Shown here: positions 53,830-62,199 of the stretch, one piece after another
How the letters are laid out: each line of letters opens with the position of its first letter
Position numbering within the stretch: position 1 is the first letter of the stretch
Assembly (NCBI RefSeq): GCF_947387555.1
Contig: NZ_CANDNZ010000006.1
Span: 217,482 to 281,481, forward strand
Reading direction: 5' to 3'
Source: Thalassomonas sp. RHCl1
GTDB taxonomy: Bacteria; Pseudomonadota; Gammaproteobacteria; Enterobacterales; Alteromonadaceae
DNA: 64,000 bases
The notes under the pieces: generated by a model
What the model was told of the DNA's origin: nothing
The model's input: only the letters and a program-made list of their open reading frames with translations
Databases searched by the model: none
Program-made: the position numbers and the translations under genes

Positions 53830-55131
53830 TTAGTCGTTACCCGCTAATAACTGGCTTAACTGCTTGAGGCTAAAAGCACTTGCTCCCTGGTTTTGCCGGA
53901 CAATGTGATAGCCATTCTCCCCTAAGGTTTGTGCCTGCTGCGGCGATTCGAGCAGGTTTTGCACCTGCTGTGCCAGTTCGTTGCTGACATTTGCTGTCGC
54001 AGCCAGCTGTATCACTGCCTGCTGCCGGGTAAACTGCTGATGGATTTCGGCAAAATTACTCATATCGCCGCCGACTATAACAGGTTTTTTAAACAAGGCC
54101 GGTTCCAGCGGGTTATGGCCGCCGATATGACTGAAGGTGCCGCCGATAGTAACGATATCCGACAGGGCGTAAGCCGCCATCAACTCTCCCAGGGTATCTA
54201 ACAGCCATACCTGGGTATCGTTTTCCAGAAGCTGGTTGGCTGAGCGCTTGATGACCGATAGCCCGGCATCCTGGCATAACTGATGGACTTTTTCGAAGCG
54301 CTCCGGATGGCGCGGCACCAACACCAGTAATAATTCCGGTGTGTTAATACTGACTTTCTTATAAGCCTCAACAATCAGCTGCTCGTCTCCTTCATGGGTG
54401 CTGGCGGCGATCCAAACAGGTCCCCTGTTTGCCAGCAGTCGGGATAACTCTTGTTGCTTATTACTGATTTCAGCCGTTTGTGAGATATCAAATTTTAAAT
54501 TTCCCGAGACTATACAGGTGTCCGGCTGGGCCCCTAAAGCGAGAAAATTATCTTTGTGGGCTTGGCTTTGCGGCAAGATGGCGGCAAAACGTTGTAATGC
54601 CGGGGTGATTAACCAGCTTAGTTTCCGGTAACTTTTTATGGAGTTTTCAGACAAGCGGCCGTTAACAAGCAGTAAGGGGATATTTTGGCCGGCGCTTTGG
54701 CTGATTAAATTAGGCCATAATTCGGTTTCCATAAACACTATGGCTTTAGGGGCGAGTTTGTGGAGAAACAGTACGCTGCACGGCCAGATGTCTAAAGGTA
54801 AATAACAATGCTGAACCCGGTCGGTAAAAAGTTTTTTTGCTTGCGTTGAGCCGGTAGGGGTAAAGGTGGTGAGGGTAACCGGCAGGTTGGGATAAGCCGC
54901 TAACACCTGTTCAACAAAGGCTTTTAACGCCATGACCTCGCCGACACTGGCGGCATGGATCACTATACCGCCGGGTTTTATGCCTCTTGGCAGCAAGCCC
55001 AACCTTTCGCCCAGTCGTTGCCGGTATGCCTTATGCTTGGTTGAACGAATAAGCAGCACTATAATGATAACAGGCAGGTTTATTAGGAAAAATAAGCGGT
55101 AAAGTAACAATGCCAGGTGATATTTCAACAT
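53830..55131 (-). CDS. waaA: Kdo transferase WaaA (KdtA)
   Basis: A 433-residue GT30 enzyme (E. coli 425). Visible: N-terminal membrane anchor (about 5-25, LLLYRLFFLINLPVIIIVLL), WxHAASVGE as VIHAASVGEVMALKAF, TTFTPTGS, METELWPNL, NGRLSENSI, ASTHEGDEQ and GGTFSHIGGHNPLEPALF. It adds Kdo to lipid IVA at the cytoplasmic face of the inner membrane. The presence of KdkA next door suggests a mono-functional (single Kdo) enzyme; that is inference. Convergent with the GT9 gene with 16 bases between. Confidence 0.95.
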   Translation of the reverse strand: MLKYHLALLLYRLFFLINLPVIIIVLLIRSTKHKAYRQRLGERLGLLPRGIKPGGIVIHAASVGEVMALKAFVEQVLAAYPNLPVTLTTFTPTGSTQAKKLFTDRVQHCYLPLDIWPCSVLFLHKLAPKAIVFMETELWPNLISQSAGQNIPLLLVNGRLSENSIKSYRKLSWLITPALQRFAAILPQSQAHKDNFLALGAQPDTCIVSGNLKFDISQTAEISNKQQELSRLLANRGPVWIAASTHEGDEQLIVEAYKKVSINTPELLLVLVPRHPERFEKVHQLCQDAGLSVIKRSANQLLENDTQVWLLDTLGELMAAYALSDIVTIGGTFSHIGGHNPLEPALFKKPVIVGGDMSNFAEIHQQFTRQQAVIQLAATANVSNELAQQVQNLLESPQQAQTLGENGYHIVRQNQGASAFSLKQLSQLLAGND

Positions 55132-55268
55132 TTAGCCTTATCAAAGCAATTTAGCTTTATAAACTGGGAGATGGCAGGATTATCGCTGAGATCAGGTAAT
55201 ATCCAAAGTAAAAATATGCTGTTATCGTGTTTTAGGGGTATCAGCTAAGCAATAGGGGTGGAGTAGTT

Positions 55269-56114
55269 ATGGTAACGGATAAATCGAAAGTAGTTGTGTC
55301 CTGTGTTATGCCACGTGGTTTTCACGTTTTATTGTACCTTGTGCTCTTTGCTGTGCTGCTGATGACCCCAGTTTCCCAGGCAAAAGATACCTACAGGTTG
55401 AGCCAGCTTTCACCGGCTGCCCCCGATAAAAACGCCGGGCAAAGCGTCAGCTTCCAAACTCAGGATAAGTTTGTGATCCACGGCCGGTATTTTTCCGGCG
55501 AAGAGGATGCCTCCGGGGCCCTGATCCTGCACGATTGTAACCGGGACAGCAGCCGTTATGCCGAGCTGGGCAGAACCCTGTCGGCAAACGGCTTACATGC
55601 TTTAACCATAGATTTGCGCGGTTTTGGCCGCAGTATTTCCGAGGAATTTTCCGAGCGTAAAATTCATCTGCGCGCCCGGGATATTACCAGTTACCAGGGA
55701 CAACTTGCCGCCTTAAGGGCTTACTGGCATGACGATGTGGTGGCCGCTTATCTGTATTTACGTAAAAAAATTGAGCGCAGCCAGGGAATTTCCGTGGTGG
55801 CCAGCGGCTGTTCCTCGGTTCAGGCGGTGAGCCTGGCGGATAAAATGCATATCAATGCTATGGTATTGATCACCCCGATGATGGATTATGCCGATAAAGA
55901 GCGTTATAAGGAGCTGATGGATATTCCCAGCTATTTTATTAATTCTGCCCAGCATCTGGAGAGCTTTAAAACCGCCAAAGAGTTGTTTGAATGGAATGGC
56001 TCACGCAAGTCGAAAAGCCAGGTTTTTAAAGGCAACCGGGTGGAGCAGGCGCTGTTAAATGCCAACCATTACCTGGTGGAAGACATTACTTTATGGTTGA
56101 AAATGAACCAGTGA
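55269..56114 (+). CDS. Exported alpha/beta-hydrolase-like protein, function unknown
   Basis: A 281-residue protein with a long signal peptide (hydrophobic stretch about 18-33, cut near SQAKDT). An alternative ATG 13 codons in (55308) gives a shorter signal. The mature part reads like an alpha/beta hydrolase: GALILHDCNRDSSRYAELG, ALTIDLRGFGRSISEE (a typical second strand and turn), and the nucleophile-elbow position VVASGCSSVQAV (GCS-S-V in place of GxSxG). The later strand ALLNANHYLVED supplies a His. The Asp candidate is less clear. A ribosome site (GGAG) precedes the ATG. No operon partner. Confidence 0.7.
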   Translation: MVTDKSKVVVSCVMPRGFHVLLYLVLFAVLLMTPVSQAKDTYRLSQLSPAAPDKNAGQSVSFQTQDKFVIHGRYFSGEEDASGALILHDCNRDSSRYAELGRTLSANGLHALTIDLRGFGRSISEEFSERKIHLRARDITSYQGQLAALRAYWHDDVVAAYLYLRKKIERSQGISVVASGCSSVQAVSLADKMHINAMVLITPMMDYADKERYKELMDIPSYFINSAQHLESFKTAKELFEWNGSRKSKSQVFKGNRVEQALLNANHYLVEDITLWLKMNQ

Positions 56115-56295
56115 CCTGCGTTGGTTATCCCCGGCAAGCCCTGTCTTTGTTGTCCGCCATGAATATTTTCATGGCCGGTTTTCAAAAATATCGATTTGTA
56201 ACACAGATCGGACTATACCTGAGCAAAAATTATCGTACAATACGGGCAATTTATTAGTCGATACCGTTTGTTTAGCGTCTCTTTTTTCATGCCTG

Positions 56296-56308
56296 TGCTG
56301 TAACAGCA
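56296..56308. promoter_or_regulatory. Palindrome upstream of kbl
   Basis: TGCTGT-A-ACAGCA, a perfect 6-bp inverted repeat 65 bases before kbl. It could be an operator for the kbl-tdh genes; weak evidence. Confidence 0.25.
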
Positions 56309-56372
56309 TGTTTAGCTATGAAAGTCTTGCTAACGGACGGTGAATCATCATTAGTTAACTGCCGAGGCGTTT

Positions 56373-57566
56373 ATGTCATCGAATTTTTATAGTCACCTGC
56401 AAACAGAGTTGCAACAAGTCAAAGAAGACGGTTTATACAAGGATGAGCGGGTGATCACCAGTGCTCAGCAAGCGCAAATTGCCGTAAATACCGGCGAAAA
56501 GGTTATTAATTTTTGCGCCAATAACTATTTGGGCCTGGCTAACCACCCGGATCTGATCGCCGCGGCCAAGCAGGGACTGGATGAGCACGGCTTTGGTATG
56601 GCCTCGGTGCGTTTTATCTGCGGTACCCAGGATATTCACAAAACCCTGGAGCAGAAACTCAGTGATTTCCTCGGCATGGAAGATACTATTTTATATTCTT
56701 CCTGTTTTGACGCCAACGCCGGTTTATTTGAAACCTTGCTCGGGCCGGAAGATGCCATTATCAGCGACGCCCTTAACCATGCTTCAATTATCGACGGCGT
56801 CCGTTTATGTAAAGCCAAACGTTTCCGCTATGCCAACAACGATCTGGCTGAGCTAGAAAAATGCCTGCAGCAGGCGGATGAAGCCGGGGCGCGTTTTAAA
56901 CTGATCGCCACCGACGGCGTCTTTTCCATGGACGGCGTGATTGCCAACTTAAAAGGCATCTGCGACTTGGCGGATAAATACAACGCCCTGGTGATGGTGG
57001 ATGACTCCCACGCGGTAGGTTTTGTCGGCGAACAGGGCCGGGGCAGCCATGAATATTGCGAAGTCATGGGCCGGGTGGACATTATCACCGGTACTTTAGG
57101 CAAGGCCATGGGCGGCGCCTCCGGCGGTTATACTTCCGGTAAAAAAGAGGTGATCGACTGGTTACGCCAGCGCTCTCGTCCGTATTTATTCTCTAACTCG
57201 CTGGCGCCGGCGATTGTTAATGCCTCCATTAAAACCCTGGAATTATTGGCCAACGGCGATGATTTAAGACAACAATTAAAAACCAATGCCAGCTACTTCC
57301 GTGAGCAGATGGAAGCGGCGGGCTTTACCTGTGCCGGTGCCGATCACGCCATTATCCCTGTGATGCTCGGCGATGCCAAGGTTGCCGGTGAAATGGCCAA
57401 CCGTTTATTAAACGAAGGCATTTATGTGATCGGTTTCTCTTTCCCTGTGGTGCCAAAAGGCCAGGCACGTATCCGTACCCAGATCTCTGCCGCCCACAGC
57501 AAAGCACAGCTGGATCAGGCGATAGCAGCCTTTACCCGTATCGGTAAAGACATGGGTCTTATCTGA
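56373..57566 (+). CDS. kbl: 2-amino-3-ketobutyrate CoA ligase (glycine C-acetyltransferase)
   Basis: A 397-residue PLP enzyme (E. coli Kbl 398). Visible: [43 protein letters not shown], the PLP Asp/His in [12 protein letters not shown], the PLP lysine near 244 in [15 protein letters not shown], and [13 protein letters not shown]. It cleaves 2-amino-3-oxobutyrate with CoA to glycine and acetyl-CoA. Together with Tdh, encoded next, it degrades threonine to glycine. A hairpin lies between the two, so tdh may also be transcribed separately. Confidence 0.97.
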   Translation: MSSNFYSHLQTELQQVKEDGLYKDERVITSAQQAQIAVNTGEKVINFCANNYLGLANHPDLIAAAKQGLDEHGFGMASVRFICGTQDIHKTLEQKLSDFLGMEDTILYSSCFDANAGLFETLLGPEDAIISDALNHASIIDGVRLCKAKRFRYANNDLAELEKCLQQADEAGARFKLIATDGVFSMDGVIANLKGICDLADKYNALVMVDDSHAVGFVGEQGRGSHEYCEVMGRVDIITGTLGKAMGGASGGYTSGKKEVIDWLRQRSRPYLFSNSLAPAIVNASIKTLELLANGDDLRQQLKTNASYFREQMEAAGFTCAGADHAIIPVMLGDAKVAGEMANRLLNEGIYVIGFSFPVVPKGQARIRTQISAAHSKAQLDQAIAAFTRIGKDMGLI

Positions 57567-57661
57567 TAACGAGTCTGTTAAGGGCTGATTAAGCAAAATA
57601 AAGTGTGAGCAGGGCTGCCCGGTGGCGGCAGGCCCTAAGGAATATTCTCACCGGTTAACGG

Positions 57662-57698
57662 ATAGCCTGAATGTTGGAGCATAATTCAGGCTATTATT
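57662..57698 (+). terminator. Hairpin between kbl and tdh
   Basis: Perfect 11-bp stem ATAGCCTGAAT/ATTCAGGCTAT (57662-57672 with 57684-57694), followed by TATTTT. Possible partial terminator or mRNA-processing site. Confidence 0.6.
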
Positions 57699-57737
57699 TT
57701 AAGGCCGACTGTTAAGGTCTTATCACAGGTAAAAGTA

Positions 57738-58769
57738 ATGAAATCACTGGCAAAACTCAAAGCAGAACCCGGGATCTGGATGACCAAAAGCGTCAAACCT
57801 AAGCTCGGCCATAATGATCTGCTGATCAAAATTAAGAAAACCGCCATTTGCGGTACCGATATCCATATCTACAACTGGGACGAATGGTCGCAAAAAACCA
57901 TTCCCGTGCCTATGGTGGTGGGGCATGAATATGCCGGTGAAGTGGTCGGTATCGGCCTGGAGGTCAAAGGTTTTGAAATTGGTGACCGGGTCTCCGGCGA
58001 AGGGCACATTACCTGTGGCCATTGCCGCAACTGCCGCGGCGGCCGCACTCATTTATGCCGTAATACCATAGGGGTCGGCGTGGATCGCGCCGGGGCTTTC
58101 GCCGAATACCTGGTGATCCCCGCCTATAACGCCTTTAAACTGCCGGATGAAATTTCCGATGACCTGGCGGCGATTTTTGATCCCTTCGGCAATGCCGTAC
58201 ATACCGCCTTATCTTTCGATTTGGTCGGTGAAGACGTCTTGATCACCGGCGCCGGTCCTATTGGCATCATGGCGGCAGCCGTGGCCAAACACGTCGGCGC
58301 GCGCCATGTGGTGATCACGGATGTGAACGACTATCGCCTGGAACTGGCGATGAAAATGGGGGCGACCCGGGCGGTGAATGTTGCCAAGCAAAACTTAACC
58401 GAGGTTATGTCTGAACTGGGCATGAGTGAAGGTTTTGATGTCGGCATGGAAATGTCCGGCGTACCGGCGGCCTTTACCGATATGCTGGAAAACATGAATA
58501 ACGGCGGCAAGATTGCCATGTTGGGTATTCCCGGCAAGGATATGGCTATTGACTGGAGCAAGGTCATCTTTAAGGGCCTGACCATCAAAGGTATCTACGG
58601 CCGGGAAATGTTTGAAACCTGGTATAAGATGGCCAGTTTAGTCCAGTCAGGATTGGATTTATCGCCGATTATTACCCATCATTTTAATATTGATGACTTT
58701 CAGCAAGGCTTTGATGTGATGCGTTCGGGTCAGTCGGGCAAGGTCATTCTCAACTGGGAGGATGAATAA
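57738..58769 (+). CDS. tdh: L-threonine 3-dehydrogenase
   Basis: A 343-residue zinc alcohol-dehydrogenase-family enzyme (E. coli Tdh 341). Catalytic zinc ligands are in [16 protein letters not shown] and VGHEYAGEV; structural zinc cysteines are in [15 protein letters not shown]; the NAD fold shows [10 protein letters not shown]. It oxidises threonine to 2-amino-3-oxobutyrate for Kbl. The TAA stop is followed directly by the ATG of glpE (no spacer), so the next genes are translated from the same message. Confidence 0.97.
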   Translation: MKSLAKLKAEPGIWMTKSVKPKLGHNDLLIKIKKTAICGTDIHIYNWDEWSQKTIPVPMVVGHEYAGEVVGIGLEVKGFEIGDRVSGEGHITCGHCRNCRGGRTHLCRNTIGVGVDRAGAFAEYLVIPAYNAFKLPDEISDDLAAIFDPFGNAVHTALSFDLVGEDVLITGAGPIGIMAAAVAKHVGARHVVITDVNDYRLELAMKMGATRAVNVAKQNLTEVMSELGMSEGFDVGMEMSGVPAAFTDMLENMNNGGKIAMLGIPGKDMAIDWSKVIFKGLTIKGIYGREMFETWYKMASLVQSGLDLSPIITHHFNIDDFQQGFDVMRSGQSGKVILNWEDE

Positions 58770-59105
58770 ATGTCGCAGGATGACACCCGGTTTAAGCATT
58801 TTAAAACCAGTGACTTGCATCAGGTTTTGGCCGGTGGTGAGTTTACCGTGGTTGATATCCGCGATCCGGCCTCGTTCCAGGCCGGTCATATTCCCAAGGC
58901 GGTGCACCTGAGCAATGAATCCCTGGCGGATTTTTTGCGCAGCGCCGATCCCGATGCCCCTGTGGTGGTGTGTTGCTACCACGGCATTTCCAGCCAGCAG
59001 GCGGCGCAATACCTGATCAGCCAGGATTTTACCGATGTCTATTCGTTAGATGGCGGTTTTACCGAATGGCAGCAGGTTTATCCCGATGATGTTGAACACT
59101 CATGA
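58770..59105 (+). CDS. glpE: Thiosulfate sulfurtransferase GlpE (rhodanese)
   Basis: A 111-residue single-domain rhodanese (E. coli GlpE 108). Visible: [20 protein letters not shown], the catalytic Cys in [17 protein letters not shown] and DGGFTEWQ. GlpE transfers sulfur from thiosulfate to cyanide or thioredoxin in vitro; the physiological role is unclear. It starts immediately after the tdh stop and overlaps glpG by four bases. In E. coli glpE-glpG belong to the glpEGR locus; here they follow tdh and no glpR is present. Confidence 0.92.
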   Translation: MSQDDTRFKHFKTSDLHQVLAGGEFTVVDIRDPASFQAGHIPKAVHLSNESLADFLRSADPDAPVVVCCYHGISSQQAAQYLISQDFTDVYSLDGGFTEWQQVYPDDVEHS

Positions 59106-59962
59106 CTGAGCAGCCGCTGCAGGCACTGGTTGAGATTAACCAGCAGGCCATCGCCTTATTATTCGTTAATCACCTCACCAGTTTGGGGATCCGGGCTGAG
59201 GCGGTGAGCGAGCAGGATGTTTATGTGGTTTATTGCCCGCCGGATAAAATCTCCCAGGCGAAAGCGGAATTTGAGCAGTTCAGCCAGCAGCCCTATCACC
59301 CCAAATATCAGCAGGCGGCGTGGCAGCACGGCAATGCCGGGCAGGTGCAGGCCAATGGTCCGTCGCTGCTGGCAAGTTTCAAAGAGCACTTTCTTGCCCA
59401 TGCCGGTGTGGTGACCTTAACGGTTTTTGCCTTATGCTGGCTGGTGTTTTTTGCCAGTTTATTCGGCGGCGCCCGTACTATTTTCAGCTATCTGCAGTTT
59501 TATCCGCAATTTTCCTGGCAGGCGTTTGTCGATCAGCCGCTTAGGTTACTGGGACCGGCGTTTTTCCACTTTTCCTGGTTGCATATTGTCTTTAATACCA
59601 TGTGGTGGTGGCAGCTAGGGGGCAGTGTGGAAAAAATCCTGGGTAAAGGGGTTTTAGTCCATTTGCTGCTCTTGTCGGCGATTGCTTCTAATGTCGGACA
59701 ATACCTGGTGTCCGGGGCTAATTTCGGCGGCTTGTCCGGCGTAGTTTATGGTCTGGTGGGTTTTGTCTGGTGGATGGGCTGGCTGGCGCCGGAAAAAGGG
59801 CTGTTTTTATCTAAGCCTTTGGTGGGCTTTTTGTTGTTCTGGTTACTGCTCGGTTATACCGATGTCTTACCGATCAATATGGCCAACACCGCACACTTGC
59901 TTGGCCTTATCAGCGGCTGTTTACTGGCGGTAGCGCAGGCGGTGTGGAAAAAAGATACCTGA
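59102..59962 (+). CDS. glpG: Rhomboid intramembrane protease GlpG
   Basis: A 286-residue rhomboid (E. coli 276). A cytoplasmic N-terminal domain (about 1-95) precedes six membrane helices. The helix-2 motif is [20 protein letters not shown] (HxxxN), the catalytic serine near 214 is in [12 protein letters not shown], and the catalytic His near 264 is in [11 protein letters not shown]. It cleaves transmembrane substrates inside the bilayer. Its ATG overlaps the glpE stop (ATGA), so translation is coupled. Confidence 0.95.
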   Translation: MTEQPLQALVEINQQAIALLFVNHLTSLGIRAEAVSEQDVYVVYCPPDKISQAKAEFEQFSQQPYHPKYQQAAWQHGNAGQVQANGPSLLASFKEHFLAHAGVVTLTVFALCWLVFFASLFGGARTIFSYLQFYPQFSWQAFVDQPLRLLGPAFFHFSWLHIVFNTMWWWQLGGSVEKILGKGVLVHLLLLSAIASNVGQYLVSGANFGGLSGVVYGLVGFVWWMGWLAPEKGLFLSKPLVGFLLFWLLLGYTDVLPINMANTAHLLGLISGCLLAVAQAVWKKDT

Positions 59963-59974
59963 TTTTCACCTGCT

Positions 59975-60008
59975 AAAAACAAGCAGGCAACTGTGTCTGC
60001 TTGTTTTT
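59975..60008. terminator. Bidirectional terminator between glpG and the FliL-like gene
   Basis: Perfect 12-bp stem AAAAACAAGCAG/CTGCTTGTTTTT (59975-59986 with 59997-60008); T run on either strand. Confidence 0.9.
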
Positions 60009-60024
60009 CCACTTTTCTAAGCTT

Positions 60025-60405
60025 TTAGTTATCCAGCCACTGGGTAAAGAGCAACTTCTTCACTAAAGGTTTGCCGGTTTCCTGGGTCAGTAAATTTTGT
60101 ACTTTAAGCTCACATAAGCGCTGGATTTCCGAGCGGCCGCGGATGGATTTTATTTTTTCTTCCGGCTGCTGGCCGATAATGGTAATAATGGCATCGCGCA
60201 ACAGCGGTGAGTGGTGCTCAACCACTTCAAAATTATTGGGGCCTTCGATCATCAACTCTACCGTCAGGCGCACATAACCCATTTTTTTCTTGACCGCGAC
60301 ATAGTTGGTCACGATCGCCGGTTCAAAACCATAATAAACGTAATCGGCTGCTTTGGTTGTCGGTAAGGCTAACAGACAGACAAAAAACAAAAGAGATTTT
60401 TTCAT
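60025..60405 (-). CDS. Periplasmic FliL-like protein
   Basis: A 126-residue protein from ATG 60405 (MKKSLLFFVCLLALPTTKA then ADYVYYGF); an in-frame ATG four codons upstream is less likely. The FliL pattern is visible: YGFEPAIVTNYV, MGYVRLTVELMIE, VVEHHSPLLRDAIITIIG, IRGRSEIQRLCELKVQNLL and a C-terminal LLFTQWL (the usual V/LYFTxFVxQ position). Flagellar FliL is a single-pass membrane protein; this one has a cleavable signal instead. No flagellar genes are nearby, so it is an orphan member. Alternative: a stomatin-like lipid-raft domain protein with unrelated role. Confidence 0.75.
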   Translation of the reverse strand: MKKSLLFFVCLLALPTTKAADYVYYGFEPAIVTNYVAVKKKMGYVRLTVELMIEGPNNFEVVEHHSPLLRDAIITIIGQQPEEKIKSIRGRSEIQRLCELKVQNLLTQETGKPLVKKLLFTQWLDN

Positions 60406-60642
60406 AATGGTCAACATGTGTTTCGTGATAAGAGAAAAGTTCTTGGCGCTATAATAACCTGATTTTTGGTTAAATAGTCTAGCATTTTCATAAAAAACTG
60501 TTTTTTATTTAGTGCTGATAACAAGATAACCCCTTAACAGGGGCCAGGCAGCAAATTCTTTACCGCTTAAGGGATTCATTATGGGAAAGCTCAAAACCCT
60601 GATATCATGTGCGCGTTTAAAGATAACAGTCTACTAATATCA

Positions 60643-61224
60643 ATGGCGATGAGTGAACAACATATTTTATTTCCGGTAACCCTGGACGTGCGCTGGCAAA
60701 GGCCGGCGGCTTATGCTTTAAATGCCGGTTTGTCTGACTGGTTGCTTGCCCCGGGCTCCCTAACCGCAAGATTAAAGCAGTTATGCTCACACTTTCGGGT
60801 TGAAGTGCTGGGACAGCAAATGTTGCCGTGCAGCGCGGCTGAAGCCCATGGCGACATCAAAGCGGGTGATCAGGTGCTGGTGCGGGAAGTGATCCTCTAT
60901 TGCGATGATGTGCCGCAGGTTTTTGCCAGAAGTTTATTGCCGTTAACCAGCTTAACCGGCAGCGAGCGGCAATTGGCCCACCTGGGGGAGCAGCCCCTGG
61001 GACAGGTACTGTTCAACAGTCCCGATTTAGAGCGTAAAGATATTGAAGTTGCCTGCCTGGACCGGCAAAGCCCGGTGGCGGGGTTGGCCCGGATGATGGC
61101 GCTTGAAGATGCCACTGAGCTTTGGGGCCGCCGTTCGTTATTTTACCTGCAGCAAAAGCCGATTATGGTGGCGGAAGTCTTTTTGCCCGGCGCCTTTGCC
61201 TATCAGGAAGCTGTGGTTGTTTAA
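60643..61224 (+). CDS. ubiC: Chorismate pyruvate-lyase UbiC
   Basis: A roughly 193-residue protein. Visible: [18 protein letters not shown], the active-site Arg in [41 protein letters not shown] and [20 protein letters not shown] with VFLPGAFAY, all UbiC positions. It converts chorismate to 4-hydroxybenzoate, the first committed step of ubiquinone synthesis. ATG at 60607, 60643 and 60649 are all in frame; the longest is unlikely by family length. The ubiA gene follows after 57 bases, as in E. coli ubiCA. Confidence 0.88.
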   Translation: MAMSEQHILFPVTLDVRWQRPAAYALNAGLSDWLLAPGSLTARLKQLCSHFRVEVLGQQMLPCSAAEAHGDIKAGDQVLVREVILYCDDVPQVFARSLLPLTSLTGSERQLAHLGEQPLGQVLFNSPDLERKDIEVACLDRQSPVAGLARMMALEDATELWGRRSLFYLQQKPIMVAEVFLPGAFAYQEAVVV

Positions 61225-61281
61225 TGTATCAGATTTAGGCTATTGGCGGGTTAGCGCCTATGGCCTGCAGGAGTTTTTGTT

Positions 61282-62145
61282 TTGGTAAATGATATAGCCA
61301 CTAAGTGGCGGGGTGTGGTTGAGATCACCCGCTTGAATAAACCCATCGGCAGTTATCTCTTGCTGTGGCCGACTTACTGGGCCTTATGGGTGGCGGCCGG
61401 CGGTTTCCCCGGGCTGGAATTGCTGGTGATCTTTACCCTGGGGGTTTTTGTGATGCGCAGCGCCGGTTGCGTCATCAATGATTTTGCCGATCGCAAGGTG
61501 GACGGTCAGGTGGCGCGTACCAGTGAGCGGCCTTTGATCACCGGCTTGATCAGCGAAAAAGATGCCCTGGCGTTATTCGGCTTTTTGCTGGGGATTGCCC
61601 TGGCACTGGTGTTATCCCTGAGCTGGTTCACGATACAACTCTCTTTTATTGCCCTTGCCCTGGCAACGGCCTATCCCTTTATGAAGCGTTATACCCATTT
61701 GCCCCAGGTGGTGTTGGGGGCGGCCTTTAGCTGGGGTATGATCATGGCCTTTGGCGAACTTGAGGGCAGGGTACCGACGGTGGCCTGGTTGTTGTTCGCC
61801 GCCAATTTGTTATGGACAGTGGCCTACGATACTATGTATGCCATGGTGGACCGGGACGATGATATCAAGATCGGGGTGAAATCTACCGCGATATTATTTG
61901 GCCGCTTCGACAAGCGTATTATCGGCTTGCTGCAGGTATGCACCTTAGCACTGCTGGTACAAGTGGGTGAGATGCTGGCCATGGGTTGGCCTTATCATTT
62001 GAGCCTGGTGATTTGCGGCGGCCTGTTTTGTTATCAGCAAATGCTGATCAGCGGCCGTAAGCGTGAGCTGTGTTTTCAGGCTTTTTTAAATAATCACCTG
62101 GTGGGGTTAGTGATTTTCACCGGCTTCTTTATCGAATATCTTTAA
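61282..62145 (+). CDS. ubiA: 4-hydroxybenzoate octaprenyltransferase UbiA
   Basis: A 287-residue membrane prenyltransferase (E. coli 290) with about eight helices. The first Asp-rich motif is CVINDFADRKVDGQVARTSE and the second YDTMYAMVDRDDDIKIGVKS. N-terminal RLNKPIGSYLLLWPTYWAL is typical. It attaches the polyprenyl tail to 4-hydroxybenzoate made by UbiC. The start appears to be TTG 61282 behind CAGGAG (61268-61273); no ATG in frame nearby gives a full N-terminus. Confidence 0.95.
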   Translation: MVNDIATKWRGVVEITRLNKPIGSYLLLWPTYWALWVAAGGFPGLELLVIFTLGVFVMRSAGCVINDFADRKVDGQVARTSERPLITGLISEKDALALFGFLLGIALALVLSLSWFTIQLSFIALALATAYPFMKRYTHLPQVVLGAAFSWGMIMAFGELEGRVPTVAWLLFAANLLWTVAYDTMYAMVDRDDDIKIGVKSTAILFGRFDKRIIGLLQVCTLALLVQVGEMLAMGWPYHLSLVICGGLFCYQQMLISGRKRELCFQAFLNNHLVGLVIFTGFFIEYL

Positions 62146-62165
62146 TTTTCGCGTTGATTAAAATG

Positions 62166-62187
62166 GCCGGGCAGTGAACTGCCCGGC
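62166..62187 (-). terminator. Hairpin between convergent ubiA and plsB
   Basis: Perfect 9-bp stem GCCGGGCAG/CTGCCCGGC with a TGAA loop. The T content is better on the minus strand (CATTTTAA), so it probably ends plsB. Confidence 0.55.
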
Positions 62188-62199
62188 GGGTATCAGCCG

